Source of the DNA: Opisthocomus hoazin
Taxonomy: Eukaryota; Chordata; Aves; Opisthocomiformes; Opisthocomidae
Direction of reading: 5' to 3'
Assembly (NCBI RefSeq): GCF_030867145.1
Contig: NC_134427.1
Coordinates: 11,245,001 to 11,309,000, forward strand
DNA: 64,000 nucleotides
Shown here: one piece after another, positions 37,330 to 50,590 of the stretch
How positions within the stretch are numbered: the stretch's first letter is position 1
Layout of the letters: each line of letters opens with the position of its first letter
Position numbers and translations under genes: made by a program
The notes under the pieces: generated by a model
What the model was told of the DNA's origin: nothing
Databases searched by the model: none
What the model saw: the letters and a program-made list of their open reading frames with translations, nothing else

Positions 37330-40300
37330 TGTACATATGGTTTGAAGTGAATCAAGCTTCAGATTGTGACGCAAAAGTTGTTCTTGCACAGCTCTGTAAA
37401 GAGGGTGTTTGACCCCTGAGAATTTTCTGAAAGTTCTCCTTGTCACAGAACAAGTTTTATTTGTGTGTTGGAGTGAGACTTCAGCGTTTCAGAATACAAT
37501 AAGGGAGCTCATGTTGCACTGAGGATGCGTCTGTGTTGTGGATGCTGAGAAGAGAGACGCAAGACTTGTTTGTGTGTCGCTGGGAGCGTGGAGTTCAGTT
37601 CGTGTCTCATCGGCATAGTACAGAGTCGTCTGTCTGTCTCTGCCCTGTGTTGCAGTTGCCTCTGGCTGGGATGCAGACCTTCCTGCAGAGCTCTGAACTG
37701 TGCTGGGGCACGAAGCGGAGGACTCGTAACTGTCAGTGAGAACAGTAATGCTTTATCTGGTGTAATATGTGAGGGAATCTGTAGGGACAGGAGCCTTCTG
37801 TGAGTTGTGTTCTTGCACTGAAGCTCTTGAGACTGGGGAGAGTGGAGCAGAGGGGGGGAGCTTAGAAAGAAATTTAGGTGAGGAAGGGAGGGAGGAAGAG
37901 TTATAGCCTAAGAGTGTAAGCAGCTGTCTTACAGACTTGTGAAATAATAGAGACGATGAAAACATGTTCAGATGCCTAATGTGACCACGGCAATAACCTT
38001 AAAAAATTAGGGTTTCATCCTGTAGGTACTCTGTAAGTAGAGAAAGATCAAATCATCACTGTGGAGGTTTTACTGGTTTACCCCTGTTGTTTGATGGCTT
38101 ATAATTAGCCTGGAATGGGATGGTTGGTAGGAAGCTGTACTGATGAGAGACTGCAGCTGATGCTCGTTTCTTTTGCTTGCTTTGTTTCGTTTTCCACAGG
38201 ACTTTGTGTTGGGTGGCGCAACACCCTCCTGCAGCATTGGGGCCACCTTTTTTGATACGGTATTTAATGGTGATTATCAGGGGGTTGTGACTTACCTGTA
38301 GGTACAATATAAAGAGTTTGGTGATGTTTTTCACCTGGCACATTTTCTAGGATAGCTAAATACTGCAAAATCTCAAATAAGTTGAGAATAATAAGAATGC
38401 TGATTAGCTTTCTGTTGCCTTGTGGAGAGGATGCATTTGTTCTTGTGGCTTGTGTCTGGAACATGGCTGGCAGACATTCACTAATGCCACGAGTGTTTGG
38501 TAAGTACATTGTTTAATTCCGAAGTGTGAAATAGGAGGACAAACTGTGAAGTTGCACCGTCTGTATTGTCGCATGTTCTGCCCATGGGTCAGCTGGCTTG
38601 GTTGGTAGTGAGCAGCCAAAAGAGAAGTCGCTGCCTTAGAGAAACAGCAGAGCTCAAGCGTTCAGCAGTACTCTGCTGCCTCGGTTCTATTCAGGTGTAA
38701 GATGAGGATGGGTCTGGTTACTGCCTTTCCCTGAGAGAAAAGGGATATATTAACAGGGTGTGTAAAATCATGGGGAGAGTGAAAACCTGTGACTGAGGTT
38801 GTAGTAAGGAAATTGTAAAGCAAACCGTTAGTGAGGTTTGCAGGGGCATGCAGCAGGCGCTGTTTGTAGTGCAGAAGCTTTAAAGGCAAACAAGGCTGCC
38901 TCACCCCGGAGCACTTCCAGACGCTGGAGTCTGTTGAAGCACTTTGGGTTTTGCTGTTGGTGCTCGCACTGCTTGGGCGAGGCAGTGAGTGCAGCTGCAG
39001 AGGCTGGCCTCTGCACAAGCGCTGCTGGGCTGAGCGGAGGTTCAGCCAGTGCGCAGGAGGGGATGCTTTCCTCTGCGTGTTTTTCCAGATTGCTGCCTGT
39101 TATGTAGTTACAGACTGATGAAGTATTTTGACTATCATGAAGAGACACCCTTGCCTTTTGCTGTCACATCTGATCAGCTTGTTTAAAATCGGTTTATGCA
39201 GTATCAGTTCATATCAGGCCAAGGCCTGATGAGCAGTCTGGTTCTTACCGCTTTGCTTTTAGCTTTAAACCCCTGTCGTTTGTGGGCTTCAGAAGTTACA
39301 GCTTGTGCTTTATGCAGCTTCCCCTTAAACAGCAGTGACTGCATTTGCAAGAATCACAGATAAATCTGAAAAATCCAACTGGTACCTGGATAATTTTGTC
39401 ACACTAAAGCAGCAGACAAACGTTTCCTTTTTTTCCTGGCATAGCGCATCTCACTAGAAGCTGTCCTTTATCATACAGAGCTGCAAGTGGTGGAATATGC
39501 TGAAGTACTTCTCCACTGAGCTACCTTTGGGAGCTCAAAGAAGGAAAATGTGATTTCCCGTTGCCTTGCTGAGAGGAGCCATCATTCCCTCTGCTGTCTC
39601 GGTCGTGGCTTGGGTGCCTGCCTGTCTGCCTGGGGAGTAACCTGAGTGCCAGAGGTAGCCAAAAGGAGAAGAAAAAAGCAGGGAGCTCAGCCAGGCACAA
39701 CACTGCCTTTGGGACACTCTTCCTTACTGCAGCCTGGCCACTCTGCTCTACCTGAACTCGTAGTGACCATGTGTTAAGGCAACAGGACCCTTCAAAGGAA
39801 AACCTGTGAAACCTCGTGGTCCCTGCCAGATCAGGCTATTTTGGGCAGCAGGTTTTTGTGACGGATGCCAGCTAATGACAAGAAAGCTGAGTCTTAGGAG
39901 TAGACTGAACTCTTCTTTTTGGACTGGTTCCTGTTGAGGACCGAAGTGCGCTTTTTTGATGAGGAACAGCACATGCATTTTCAGAGTGAGCACCGGAGTG
40001 CATGGGATTCTTTAGCAGCTCAGCTCTGAGGAGACTAAATGCTCTCTGGGAGCCAAGATACTGCCTGAACTACAGGGATAAAACCCCATCCAGCTGGGCA
40101 GGTGTTTGAAGGTGTAATTGTTCAGTGAGACCAGAGTGTGGGGCAATATCCCTGTAATAAACCCAAGCTGTGGAAGGGTGATGTTCTTAAATGGAGAGAT
40201 GTAGGCTGCCCACATCCCCGTTTCTGATGGTTTTCTGGTCTTTTTCAAACTTGTTTTCCGAGCTGTTGAGTACAGTCAGCGCAGACCTCTTGGACAACAG

Positions 40301-43140
40301 CCAGTACGTAACCCCTGAGCAGTGCTGTGAGAAGAAGAGCGGCTGCGCAGAACTTCTGTTGTAGAGTTGCTCAGCACATATTCTTATGGGGAAGATTTTA
40401 TTTCCAAAATAACTAGAATGTGAATCCTACCTGCTAGCTTTGTGTAGCACACATAGCAGTGATATGTTTGTCAGGGATTTTGTTTCTCCTGACCAGCCCT
40501 TTGTATGGAGGAACTACTCTGTGCTGTAGAAATGCACGCCCTTCCTGCTACCCCACGCTCCACAGAGCATCCCAAATGACCAGAGGGGCGGGGGTGAGCT
40601 GGGTTTCTCTCTGAGACATCCTGCATGTTCTCCCCAGGGCCCTGGGGGGCTGTTTTACACTGATCTTGATCATTCAAGGGCAAACACATCAAGCTGGGTT
40701 TGAGAATCATTTGGTCCTTTTTTTTCTACCTCCTTTTTGTTCTGTATATATCAAATTAAGCACACATAAAGCAAACAGACTTTCTTTTTAATTCTCACCT
40801 GGCCCATTCCTTGCAAGCTGTTTCAAAGGTATTGGTCACGACTGTCCCTGCTCGGCCGGCTCGCATGGTGACTCCTGTTTTACTTGGAGCTTTGCCCTGG
40901 AGGAGGGCCAGACTCAGCAGCACAGCTGAGTAGCCCAAATGCAACTGCCAGAAACCACAGCTTCAAACTAGAGGCTGCGTGATGGATGTGCTGTGCAGCA
41001 GGTTCTTTTCCATCACCTGAGCCTCATGTCCTCTTTTTCCCTAATTTTCAAAGCACCAGCTCTAGCAGGCCTGGAGTCCGCTGGTGGCTGACTGAGCGGT
41101 TCCCCTGGAGCTCATCTCTGTTTCATGGTGGATGTCTTGTGTCTGTCTCCCAGACTGCACCCCCTCACCTTGTTCTTCCTGGGGAGCCTCCCCTTGGGCC
41201 AGGAGCGGTGGACACAGCAATTTACTGTATGTCACAGTGCTATGTTCCCAGTGGGTTCTGTGTTTCAAGCCACCTTGTTCCCTGCAGACTGTTGCAGCGG
41301 TGCAGCAGAGGAGCAAGGGCAGGGCAGAGCATTGCCGCTGTATGCTCTCGACTGCCTGCTGCTGCTCCTCGGGTGCTGAGGGGGCTCTGCTTGGCCGTGG
41401 CCCCCCCCAGCTACCTGCTGCTCCCTCTGCGATGAGCCTCAGTGTGCAGGTCAGCCACAGCATCCTCTTGGCCTTTCCTCTGACACGTGCGAGGTAACCT
41501 GAGCCCCAGATTCTCTCTGGCACGGGGATGGTGACAGCTGCAGCCTTGTTGACAGCTTGCAGAAAGGACAAGGAGATCTGAAACCTTATAGATCTGCTGA
41601 GACCCCAGGACTACAAATTCCCCCATCATAGGACTCTGCCCAGCTTCCCGGGTCCTGAGTGATCTCTCCCGCCTGAGCAGAGGGTGTGGATGCCAGCAGC
41701 GGTTTTTTACTCACCTTTGGGATCATTGGGTCATTTATTGTATCTTGAGGCACTGCAGTCCTTCGAGGGAGGTATCAGCTTGAAGCCACGTGGCTTGTGC
41801 TGGTGTGATGGTTCCCCAGTGCCCTTATGTTTCCCTCCTAGCTTTTGGGTTGGATGTGGGTTTATACACAGGCTACCCAGGTATAAGGAGGTGTTATGGT
41901 GATACGTGTCCTCCCGTCCAGCAGGGCCATCTTCCTTGCTAATAAGATGACAAGGAATAGCTGCTGGCTGGGGCATCTCAAGGTGCGGATGGCAGAACTT
42001 AGCTGGAGGTGGAGCAGCAGGGCAGTGTGAAATGAGTCTGGAGTCTTCTCCCTGGTGAGCTCCAGAATTTTGGCAAGGGTTCATCCTAACTCTGGACTTT
42101 GGAGATCCCCTTGGGGTCACAGCAGATCCTGCAGGCTGTTGTAGGGGGATCAAGGAGGTTAAACAAGCATCGTGGGACAGGGATGGGGTTTCATGAGCCA
42201 CGGCAGACTCTGTGGGTACCCCTCCCAAGCGGACTGCCTGGGCAGCTGCTGCCTGCAGGACATGCCCTTTGGGCTGTCTGATAGTGCCAGTGGTTTATGT
42301 CAAACCCAGTTCCTGAGTGGAAACGGTCTGCAGGGGCGTGTGCTCCGGTAGGTCAGGGCGGCACCCGGGAAACAGCTGTCTTCAAATAGGAACAACAAGA
42401 AGAAAATATTTGTTTTAGATGCTTATAGGAACTAAATAAAACCTTTGATCTCAAGAGGATTTCCTGTCTGTAGAGGAAAACCCTGGAGTCCCAGAATAGG
42501 AGTAGGGAGTCCAAGCAATCCCCTCCTGGGTACAGGGGGGTCCACATAACATTTTACATGCTCTTCTTCTGTAATGACAATGATATTCCAGGGGACAGAT
42601 TTCATCTGCACAAGACTCTGCATTGAAGGATGTCTTGTCCACATGCACTGCTTTGGTCTGCTGGTGCCTCTGTCTAGCAGATGGTCATGCCTTTTGGGGC
42701 TGGGGGAGATCAGCACAGGTTTTGCTGTGGGACTCTAGGAAGCATCTTCCCTTCTTTTGCAGGAAACTTTCAGCTGCTTCTACATGTGCTAAAGAAACTG
42801 AGAGCAGCTGGTCAAGAGGAGTTGCAGCTTGCCCTGAGCCGAGCATGAGCACCAGGGTAATGCTGATGCCTCCATGCTGGATGCTGGCAGGACAACAGGC
42901 GCTGGGAAGTCCTCTGCCCACCCCAGATGCAGAGCCACCGTGCAGCACCCATTCCCTCTGCCAGGCACAGGGGCAGGACAGAAATGCCTCTTGAGATACC
43001 GTGGACGCAGGGTCCCGTCAGCTGCTGAGCTGCTATGTCCATCTTTGGCCCGCTCTCCGGTTACCAGCCACCTCCTCCAGCTGCCTCCAAAGATAGGCAA
43101 AGCCACCTCCCGGCGCCTGGGCTAGAAACTGCGGAGAAGC
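37330..43140. other. Intergenic region NONO-ITGB1BP2, no gene seen
   Basis: About 5.8 kb of unremarkable sequence. The open frames are short, overlap on both strands and resemble nothing I know. No CR1 tail, RNA gene or CpG island was recognised. The part nearest ITGB1BP2 must include its promoter, but I saw no TATA box or muscle-type element good enough to call. Confidence 0.6.
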
Positions 43141-43220
43141 AGAGGCGGGATCACGGACAGGGATTAGATTGATGATATTTTTGTGGAAAGAGTGAAGGCT
43201 GCCACGAGTACGCCCAAGCT

Positions 43221-46200
43221 ATGGCGTTGCTGTGCTACAACAAGGGCTGCGGGAAGAGGTTTGATCCTGAGCACAACGCCAAGGGTAAGTGGGCTTGTCT
43301 GTCTTGCACCCAGCTGGAATGCGTGCTGCTGTCCCGGTCTGCAGCCATGCTGCCATGCCACAGCCTGAGCTGCAAGCAGGGCTGAGCCGAGCTCAGCACA
43401 GGCAGCCCACATGGCAGGAGCCGGCTCAGGAGCTGTGAGGCATCACGAGTGGCTGGTGGGCAGGATTGCTCCTCCTGAAAGGTTCTGCCTGATGAAATTC
43501 CTTTTCCAGGTTCCTGCCTGTATCACCCAGGTGTCCCCATCTTCCATGATGCCCTTAAGGTGAGTGGGGTGGGAGCCGGGGCTGCAGCTGCAGGAGGGAC
43601 TTGGCAGCATTGCCCACACCTGACCAGTCTGTCACCTCCCGGTGCCTAGGGCTGGTCTTGTTGCAAGAAACGCACCACAGACTTCTCCGAGTTCCTCTCC
43701 ATAAAGGTGGGTGAGCCATCATCCCAAATGTACCCTCTGCTCCTCTGTCCTCTTCTCCTTGCCCTGTTCTGTCCTGTCCCGTCCCCACCGCACACCAAGG
43801 CTGCCCCCTTTGCCCTGCCAGCTGGGGATTTCCTATCAGCTTCCAAGGAGCCTGCAAGCAAGGGTGCTGCTCCCAAAGTGCAGGGCAGGCACTCCAGGAG
43901 AAGGGTGCCAGAGGGGGCTGGGATCCTCCACCGGGATCCTGCAGGATGAACACAAATGCCAGAAGCGCCAGCACAGCTGTGAATGTCTGAGCGGTCAGCG
44001 GGGGGGGGGGGTGCGCGGTGGAAGGAGGCAGCAGAGGCCCGGGGACTTGGGGGAAAACTCTTGTGGCCCTTCAGCTGCCAGGCTGGGGTGCAGCAGATCT
44101 GAAACCTGTCTGCCATGGCCGAGTGTGAGGCTGCCACACCATCTTGTCCCTGGGAATCCCTGCAGATGCAGGGTCAAATCCCTGCGGACTCAGCTGCAGG
44201 GTCAAAGCCCGTCTCTGCAGGACATGGAGCCACCAGAGCACAGAAACTCACAGGGTCTGGAAGCAGCCACCACGTTAGTGAGGGCAAAGCAGGCATCAGG
44301 TTTGCCTCTGCTGCTCAGGGATGCACAAAGGGGTTTCACAGCAAGGAGAAGCCCCCTGAACCTTTCAGACAAGAGGAGACCTCAGATAAGTTGAAGGCCA
44401 AACCGATGGAAGAGCTCATCATCCAAGGACCAAAATCAGCTGAGAAGATGCAGCGGGAAAGACCAAGGTGAGATGGGCTCAGCTAACAGTTTCGCCCTGC
44501 TGTGCCGCTTCTTCTGCACATGTCCTGCCCTGCTGCTTCCTCAGGAGAGGCAATGACACTTAAATTGCAAAAAAAAAACCCCAAAACAGTTGGCCTTTGC
44601 TGCTGTCGTTTCCCAGCTCTGATGAGCCAAGACAACTGCTGCCAATTAAAGTATCCAGGTCTCTGGAGCAGGCACTGGAGAAACTGAACCTGTCCTCCAA
44701 GGCCGAGGCACCTGAGGGCAGTTGCGCAGGTAGTGACAAGCTGATGCATGGCAGCGGGGTTGCACGTGGCAAGTTCAACGTGGGGTTTTGCATGGCAGAT
44801 TCAGCGCAGGGTGGTGGGTGCTGCATGCTCAGCCACCTGCAAACCCACGGAGCTGTGTCTCGGAGGCGTGTTGCAATGGGCTGTGCTCAGGGGCCACTCG
44901 TGCTAAGCTGGGGAGCTGGCGGTGGGGCTGCGGGGACGGTTTGGGGGCAGGTACGGGCAGCATGTGCTCCAGGGTGAAGCTGTGTTGCTCTCACAGGGGA
45001 GGTGGCTGCGCAGGTGAGGGCTGGCACCACCTGCAAGAATGCAGCCTGCAAGGCGGTGAGTACCCGGCAGGGTCCCATCATTGCATGGTCTGCGCCACGT
45101 GGCTGTGAGCATCACGGGTCTGGCGCGGGGGCTCGTCTCCTGGCTGCCACCGGGTGCGGGGCAGGGTGCTGCGCGGGTGGGAGGTGGCAGTGCCCATTGG
45201 CTCTGTATGCTCCTGCTCATCCTGTCCCTAGAGCAGCTGCCTCTGTCACCTCCCAGCCATGTTCCTGCAAGAGGATTGTAGATTCCTGGACTGGTGGTAC
45301 ATATGCGTTTCACTGCTGCTAATGGCTTGCAATGAAATGTAGCACATATTCAGGATATGGGAACACAGGTAAAATGCATGTGGAGTAATTCCCACCTGTA
45401 TTTAATTAAAGCAGCACAGCCCACTTTCTATCTTGCCCCAAGGCCACCTTGTGTAGGACTATCTGCCTGCCTCCAAGCTGCGGGAGGGCCAGCATGTGTG
45501 GAAAGCAGCAGAGAGGGGAGCGAGCAGGGAAGAAAAGGTGGGAAGTGGGTGAGGACATGAGACTGACGTGCACTGGAAAGGAGAGGAAGGGACAGGATGG
45601 GCAAATGGCCCCTTGCACCTCGGAGTGAGTTTCTGTGGTGTCCAAACTTGCCCACAGTCCCAGTGCTGCCCAGCCCCGGGCTGGGACCAGACTGTGTTTG
45701 GGAGAGGGCATACGGCAGGGCTGCTGCCAGGGTTTCAAGGATGACACTGGGGTTCTGGTGAGGCCGAGGTGGCTGTCCTGCTGGCAGAGAGCAGGGACCA
45801 GTGCTGAGCTGCTGGCCAGGCATAGTCCCAGAGTGAGTCCTCAGAGATGCTGGACCCTGTGAAAGGGTGATGTTGGGCATCATGCTGTGCCCTGTGCAGG
45901 GATGGGCACCAATGGGCAGACACCTGGCTGTGCCATTCTGTGCTGTGCTAGAGGCACAGCCAAAACTTTCCTCTGCTTCTCACTCCACAGATCTACCAGG
46001 GCCCAGAAAGCAACACAGAGGTTTGTACTTTCCATCCTGGTGCTCCTGTCTTCCATGAGGGGTAAGAAACAACCCTTTACTGATGAGCAAACTGACCCTG
46101 ATGAGGGCTCAAAGTGCCGCATCGCAAGGTTGCGTGGCCTCAGCAGCACGGCCGGTGCAGTCACAAGTGACACCTCCCTGGGTGACAGGCGGGCAGGGGA

Positions 46201-49200
46201 GTTGCTGGGTCTGGGCCCCTCTCCCCGGCCACCCCGAAGCCTGCTGTGGTCCCTCTCCTGCTCCCGTGGGCGCTCCCCACTCAGGTCCCTCTGCTCTCCC
46301 CAGGATGAAGTACTGGAGCTGCTGTGGAGTCAAAACGACAGACTTCAGCGCCTTCCTGGAGCAGACGGGCTGCAGCAGCGGGAGGCACTGCTGGGCAGGG
46401 AAGAGGGTAAGGGGGCTCGTGGTGAGGGCAACTCCTGTGTGAGCAAAGTGCTGTTACTGGCACCCAACGAGTGCTACTTCAAGGGAAGGACTCACACACT
46501 CTGCATTCACATGGATTTCTGCATTTAATTCTCTTAATTTTCATAATTGCCAACAGATGACTGCACAGGGTTTGAATGCCTAACCTTCACCATCTGCTGT
46601 TTAAAATGCTGCACCAGCCTTCACAAAACATGTCAGCTCTCACAACCAATGGGCAGATGTGCAATAGGAAGATGAATGAGGCCAGAGCTGGCCCCAGGCA
46701 CGGCTTAACCAGCGCTGCAGGCTGCCACACAGGGCAGGGACAGGCAACTGAGCACAGGAAAAGCCTTGCAAAAAAGCCCCCAAAAGTTTTGACAGATGAC
46801 TGCAGATGACTGAATTGGGTTTTAACGAAGCTTTCCCTCTGCAACTGCTTCCCAGAAGGGATGTCATCTATGTAGCGACATGGTGTTGTGGCAGGGCAAT
46901 GGGGAGAAGATCCCAGTTCCCAATATTGTGTGTGTGTGAAAGTTTTCACAGGAAAGCTCTTGGCAGGAAACAAGCTTGAGCTGGGAAATTTGCACCAAAG
47001 TGGCCCAGGATATCTCTGAAAGTGCATTATGTCCTCTGAGTCAGCGCTGCCTCTGAGTCCAGTCTGATTTTTGTCCTGGAGCAGAAAACATATAGTGGAT
47101 GTAAAGGAGACTGCAGTGAATGAACTGTGATGTTGTGGTGCAGATGCTTTGAGCTAATTGTCACCTAAGGCTGGGGCTGGGATTCCTCCTGAGGTGTTTC
47201 TTTGGCTGGAAGCGCTGAGGGCTCCAGGGGTTCTGTCTCCTGGTGATGCTCAGAAACGCCTGGTGGGGCCAAAGCTGTCTGTGGCACAGACAAGGCAGGG
47301 GTCCTATGGGAGAAGGGTGAAATGTGGCCAGCTGGGTCTCATCTGTCTCCCACATTTAACATGGTGTCATGATCCATGTCCAGTAACAGCCCCTGCACTG
47401 CACTCCAGATCGAGTTTCCTGACTGTGCCCAGCGCCTATGAGCCTGTGCACAGCAGAGTAACTCTTGAACTCTTGAAGGGAATGGCTCTGGTCTTAAAAC
47501 ATCCTTCTGAAGCTACCCCAAGCACATCACAGATGACCCATGTTGCATGGAGCAGCCTGGCAGGGGCTGCCCACCTTCCCATGAACCAACTCCCCTCAAA
47601 AACCTGCACAAAAGGCAGGGTTCGATCTTGCTTAGCTGACGCCGACCTCAGCCGGTGCTCCACAGAGATGTGCAAAGGAGCATCCTCTGGCACAGACATG
47701 CCGTCTGTTTGGGGTGTCCTTGGGCTAGATGCTCTGCTGTGATGGGTTCCTCTCCCCAGCAGGACAAGAAGGCAGTGTCGTGCCGGCAGGACTGGCACCA
47801 AACCGGCAGCCAGGTGGTGGTGACGGTCTATGCCAAGAACCCTCTGCCCGCCCTCTGCAGCGTGAAAGCCAACCGCACCGTGGTGAGTGGGGCCGGCAGA
47901 GCTGGGCTGGGGATGCGAGCTTTCATGGCATCTGATGTTGATGAGCCAGGAGTTGGCTGGGTGCCTGGTTCTCTTTGGCCTGTTTAGTCTGTTGCTGCAG
48001 CTGGGGTTGGCACTGCCGACCTGCCATCCCTGCGCTGAGCGCCCAGCGGCTCTGCTGCTGCAGCAGCACCTGCCTAGCCACTCTGGCTCAGTGGCTTTCA
48101 GCCTCAGCAGGTGGCTTTCCTGGTCTTGAATCCCTTGACTGGTGGCAGAGGTGAACCCAACATGCTCTGAAAGGGATGAAATTGGGAGCCGAGGGGATAG
48201 CCAGACTGTTACACCGGAACCAGGACGTGGGATGTGTTATGGTGCTGGAAGGCAGCTGCACTACAGGGGAAGAGCTCTGGTAGTGCTGTGCTACCAACTC
48301 AGGTAATTTTCTTTTGATCTTTCAGCTTGAGGTTTACGTCATCTTTGAAGGGAATAAGGTTTTCCAGGCAGAACTGGATCTCTGGGGGGTAAGATCCTTT
48401 TTATTTGGATTTCCCTATCCCAGTAGTCTGCATGGGGCTGGGCTACAATTCTGTGAGGCAGCCTGTGCTCTCAGAGGAGCGTTTGCAGCCCCAAACACAG
48501 TCTCCCTGTAAGCAAAATTTCTCTCTGCATAGTCAGGATTCTCAGACTTTTGAAAAAGCAGCAGAATGGTTGTTGCTTTGATTTCTGCACAGTCCTTCCT
48601 ATGCATGGAGCATGAGGCAGAGTTTGACTGTATTATCACATAGAAATGCTGTGTCCGCCTGGGACGCTGTCTTTTCCCCAGCTGGCGCATCTGTGGAACA
48701 GTCCTTCCCTTGGTGTGATTCACTGCCAGCTCTCGAAGTCTGGTGGAGAGCACAGGTCCACCACGGCTGTCACAGCAGAGAGGACCCGTTTATCTCCACA
48801 GCTCCAGTCTTCTATAGCAGCAATGATTGATGGGGAAATTCAGATTTCTCTATTGATCCCATAGTGGTAGCAACCGCAGGCCTGTGCCTGGGCTTGGTGC
48901 CCATCTGACTGCTGTGCACTACCCTGGCTGTTCTCTTATAAACACTGCCACAGCTCTGGCTTGCTGTTGTTGGGATCGTCTGGGAGCCAGGTCTCCCAGG
49001 TACTGGCACTTCTAGCCATCTCTGCTAGCAAATCCCTTAGGGGTTGTAAGGAGGGTGCTTTGGAGGCTCCATGCGTCTGCACCAATGAATTCTGGACTAT
49101 GAACAGAGCTGGATGTCGCTGCCAGCTCTGTAGGCGTTCTGCACTGGTACCATACGGCCTCAAAGGGTCTTTGGCCCAGCAGGTCCCTGTCTCCCCCCAC

Positions 49201-49926
49201 AATCCTGCTGTGCCTGTAGGCAGGCAGCGGTGTCAATGGAGACTCCCTCTGATTTCTCAGCTGCTTCCCGGCTGGGGAGGAGCAGTGAGACTCGCAGATT
49301 TGCACGTGCATTTCTTGCTGGCATTTCTGGTGCGTGCTGCCTGTGCCTGCGGGCAGCAGAGTGTGCTGCTGGGTGTGGGTGTGCCTGTGGCTCAGCGCAG
49401 CTCGCTGCCATGCGGAGCGTGCGGTACCGCAGCCATGCGTGTGGGCGCAGCTAGCCGAGCTCTCTTGAGCTCTGCACCAGCACTGCCGTGCTGCTTAGAC
49501 GTAGCACCATGAAGCTCAGCTGGAGCCCGGGTTTTATCCTGCTCTGTCTCCTGGCACACAAGGAGAGGAGATGTCTCCTCTCTCCTCTGGCAGGGCTCTG
49601 CCAGTAAGGGGAAGGATGAATGCATGCTGCCTGCGCGGCCCCCCCCCCAGCTCACTGCGCCTTTCCCTCTCTAGGTCATTGAAATAGAGAAGAGCTTTGT
49701 GAGCATGGTCCCTACCAAGGTGGAGATCATGCTTTGCAAAGCCAGCCCTGGCTCCTGGGCCAGGCTGGAGCTCCCTCAAAGCAGGCCGCAATCCTGTGGC
49801 AAGCAAGAGGAGGAGGCTGCCAAGGCCGAGGAGCCCGGGGCAGCGCAGGTGGAGCACTCAGATGACAGCTTGAGCTGGTCAGAGGAGGATGACGAGGAGT
49901 TGGAGATGGGAACATCGAGCAACTGA
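43221..49926 (+). CDS. ITGB1BP2: ITGB1BP2 (melusin), complete
   Basis: Melusin is a striated-muscle cytosolic protein that binds the integrin beta-1 tail and HSP90 and acts in the cardiac response to mechanical load. Coding exons are 43221-43284, 43510-43559, 43650-43706, 44319-44467, 44617-44729, 44997-45055, 45991-46061, 46304-46406, 47760(or 47763)-47882, 48326-48388 and 49675-49926. All phases join, giving 367 or 366 residues (human 347). CHORD1 spans about residues 5-64 with zinc ligands such as C5, C10, C24, H27, C42, C43, C59 and H64. CHORD2 spans about 157-216 (C157, C162, C176, H179, C194, C195, C211, H216). A CS (p23-like) domain follows at about 223-320, containing [20 protein letters not shown] and [15 protein letters not shown]. 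The tail is Asp/Glu-rich ([18 protein letters not shown]), as in mammals, where it is thought to bind calcium. Start [11 protein letters not shown] fits the family. Confidence 0.96.
43285..49674 (+). other. ITGB1BP2: ITGB1BP2 introns
   Basis: Ten introns, all GT-AG. The larger ones are 43707-44318, 45056-45990, 46407-47759, 47883-48325 and 48389-49674. They hold short unconvincing open frames and a run of G (about 44000-44011), and no recognisable transposon. The intron before exon 9 ends in a CAGCAG tandem acceptor. Confidence 0.8.
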
Positions 49927-50065
49927 CAGTCAAGTGCTCCAGCAGCTGAACTTCGCTGGCTCCTGAGCTGCCGCGGGCCTTGCCACCAGCTCCAGAGGAG
50001 CAGACCTAGCCCAGAGCCTCGTGCAGGCTGCAGCATGCCACCTCCCCCCGTCAGAAGGGGCAAGT

Positions 50066-50071
50066 AATAAA
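50066..50071 (+). terminator. ITGB1BP2: ITGB1BP2 polyadenylation signal AATAAA
   Basis: A canonical AATAAA lies 140 bases after the stop codon, giving a short 3' UTR (49927 to about 50090). It is about 0.5 kb from the next CpG island, so the two genes are tightly packed. Confidence 0.8.
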
Positions 50072-50089
50072 AACCCAGAGCAAAGGTTA

Positions 50090-50590
50090 TACTCTGAGAT
50101 TCCTGACAGGTGCCTAAGAAATATCAGCAGGCTCAACTCTGCCATCCGTCCCGTGCCCGGCCGGGGCAGGACAGCGGGAGGAGCCCCCTTGTCCGCACCT
50201 GAGGCAGCCTGTGCCTGGGCCAGGTCTCATCGCCCGGTGCCCCTGACCTGGGCCTTCCTGGGGGTGCAGAGCCCCAGGGCAGCTCGGCCCCCTGCGCCAG
50301 CCACCCCCACCCTCCGCGGAGGGGAAGGGCAGCTGGGCCCGGAGGTGTGAAGAGGGAGACGGCGACTGCGGGCACGAGGGAAATGTCATCGCTACCCACG
50401 GGGACCTGACATCACCCCCTGCGAAGATCTTTATGGGCATGAAACTACCGGGGTGTGAGAGGTCGTTGCCGAGCACGGGACGGGAGATGCGGAGGCGGGG
50501 GAAATCCGAGGGGGTTTCGCTGTGAATCACCTCCCAGCGCTGGGAAGAGGAGTGGAGGGCGACACGCGCCATTTGTCAACTGTAGTAAAA
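50090..50590. other. Short intergenic spacer
   Basis: About 0.5 kb between the ITGB1BP2 poly(A) signal and the next CpG island. GC content rises steadily. A TGACATCA element (CRE/AP-1-like) lies near 50407-50414. No gene is seen. Confidence 0.6.

Noticed and set aside
41062-41571. Overlapping 120-170 codon frames on both strands in the NONO-ITGB1BP2 gap
   Set aside because: Frames of similar length overlap on both strands. None shows a domain, and no flanking splice or promoter evidence supports one of them.
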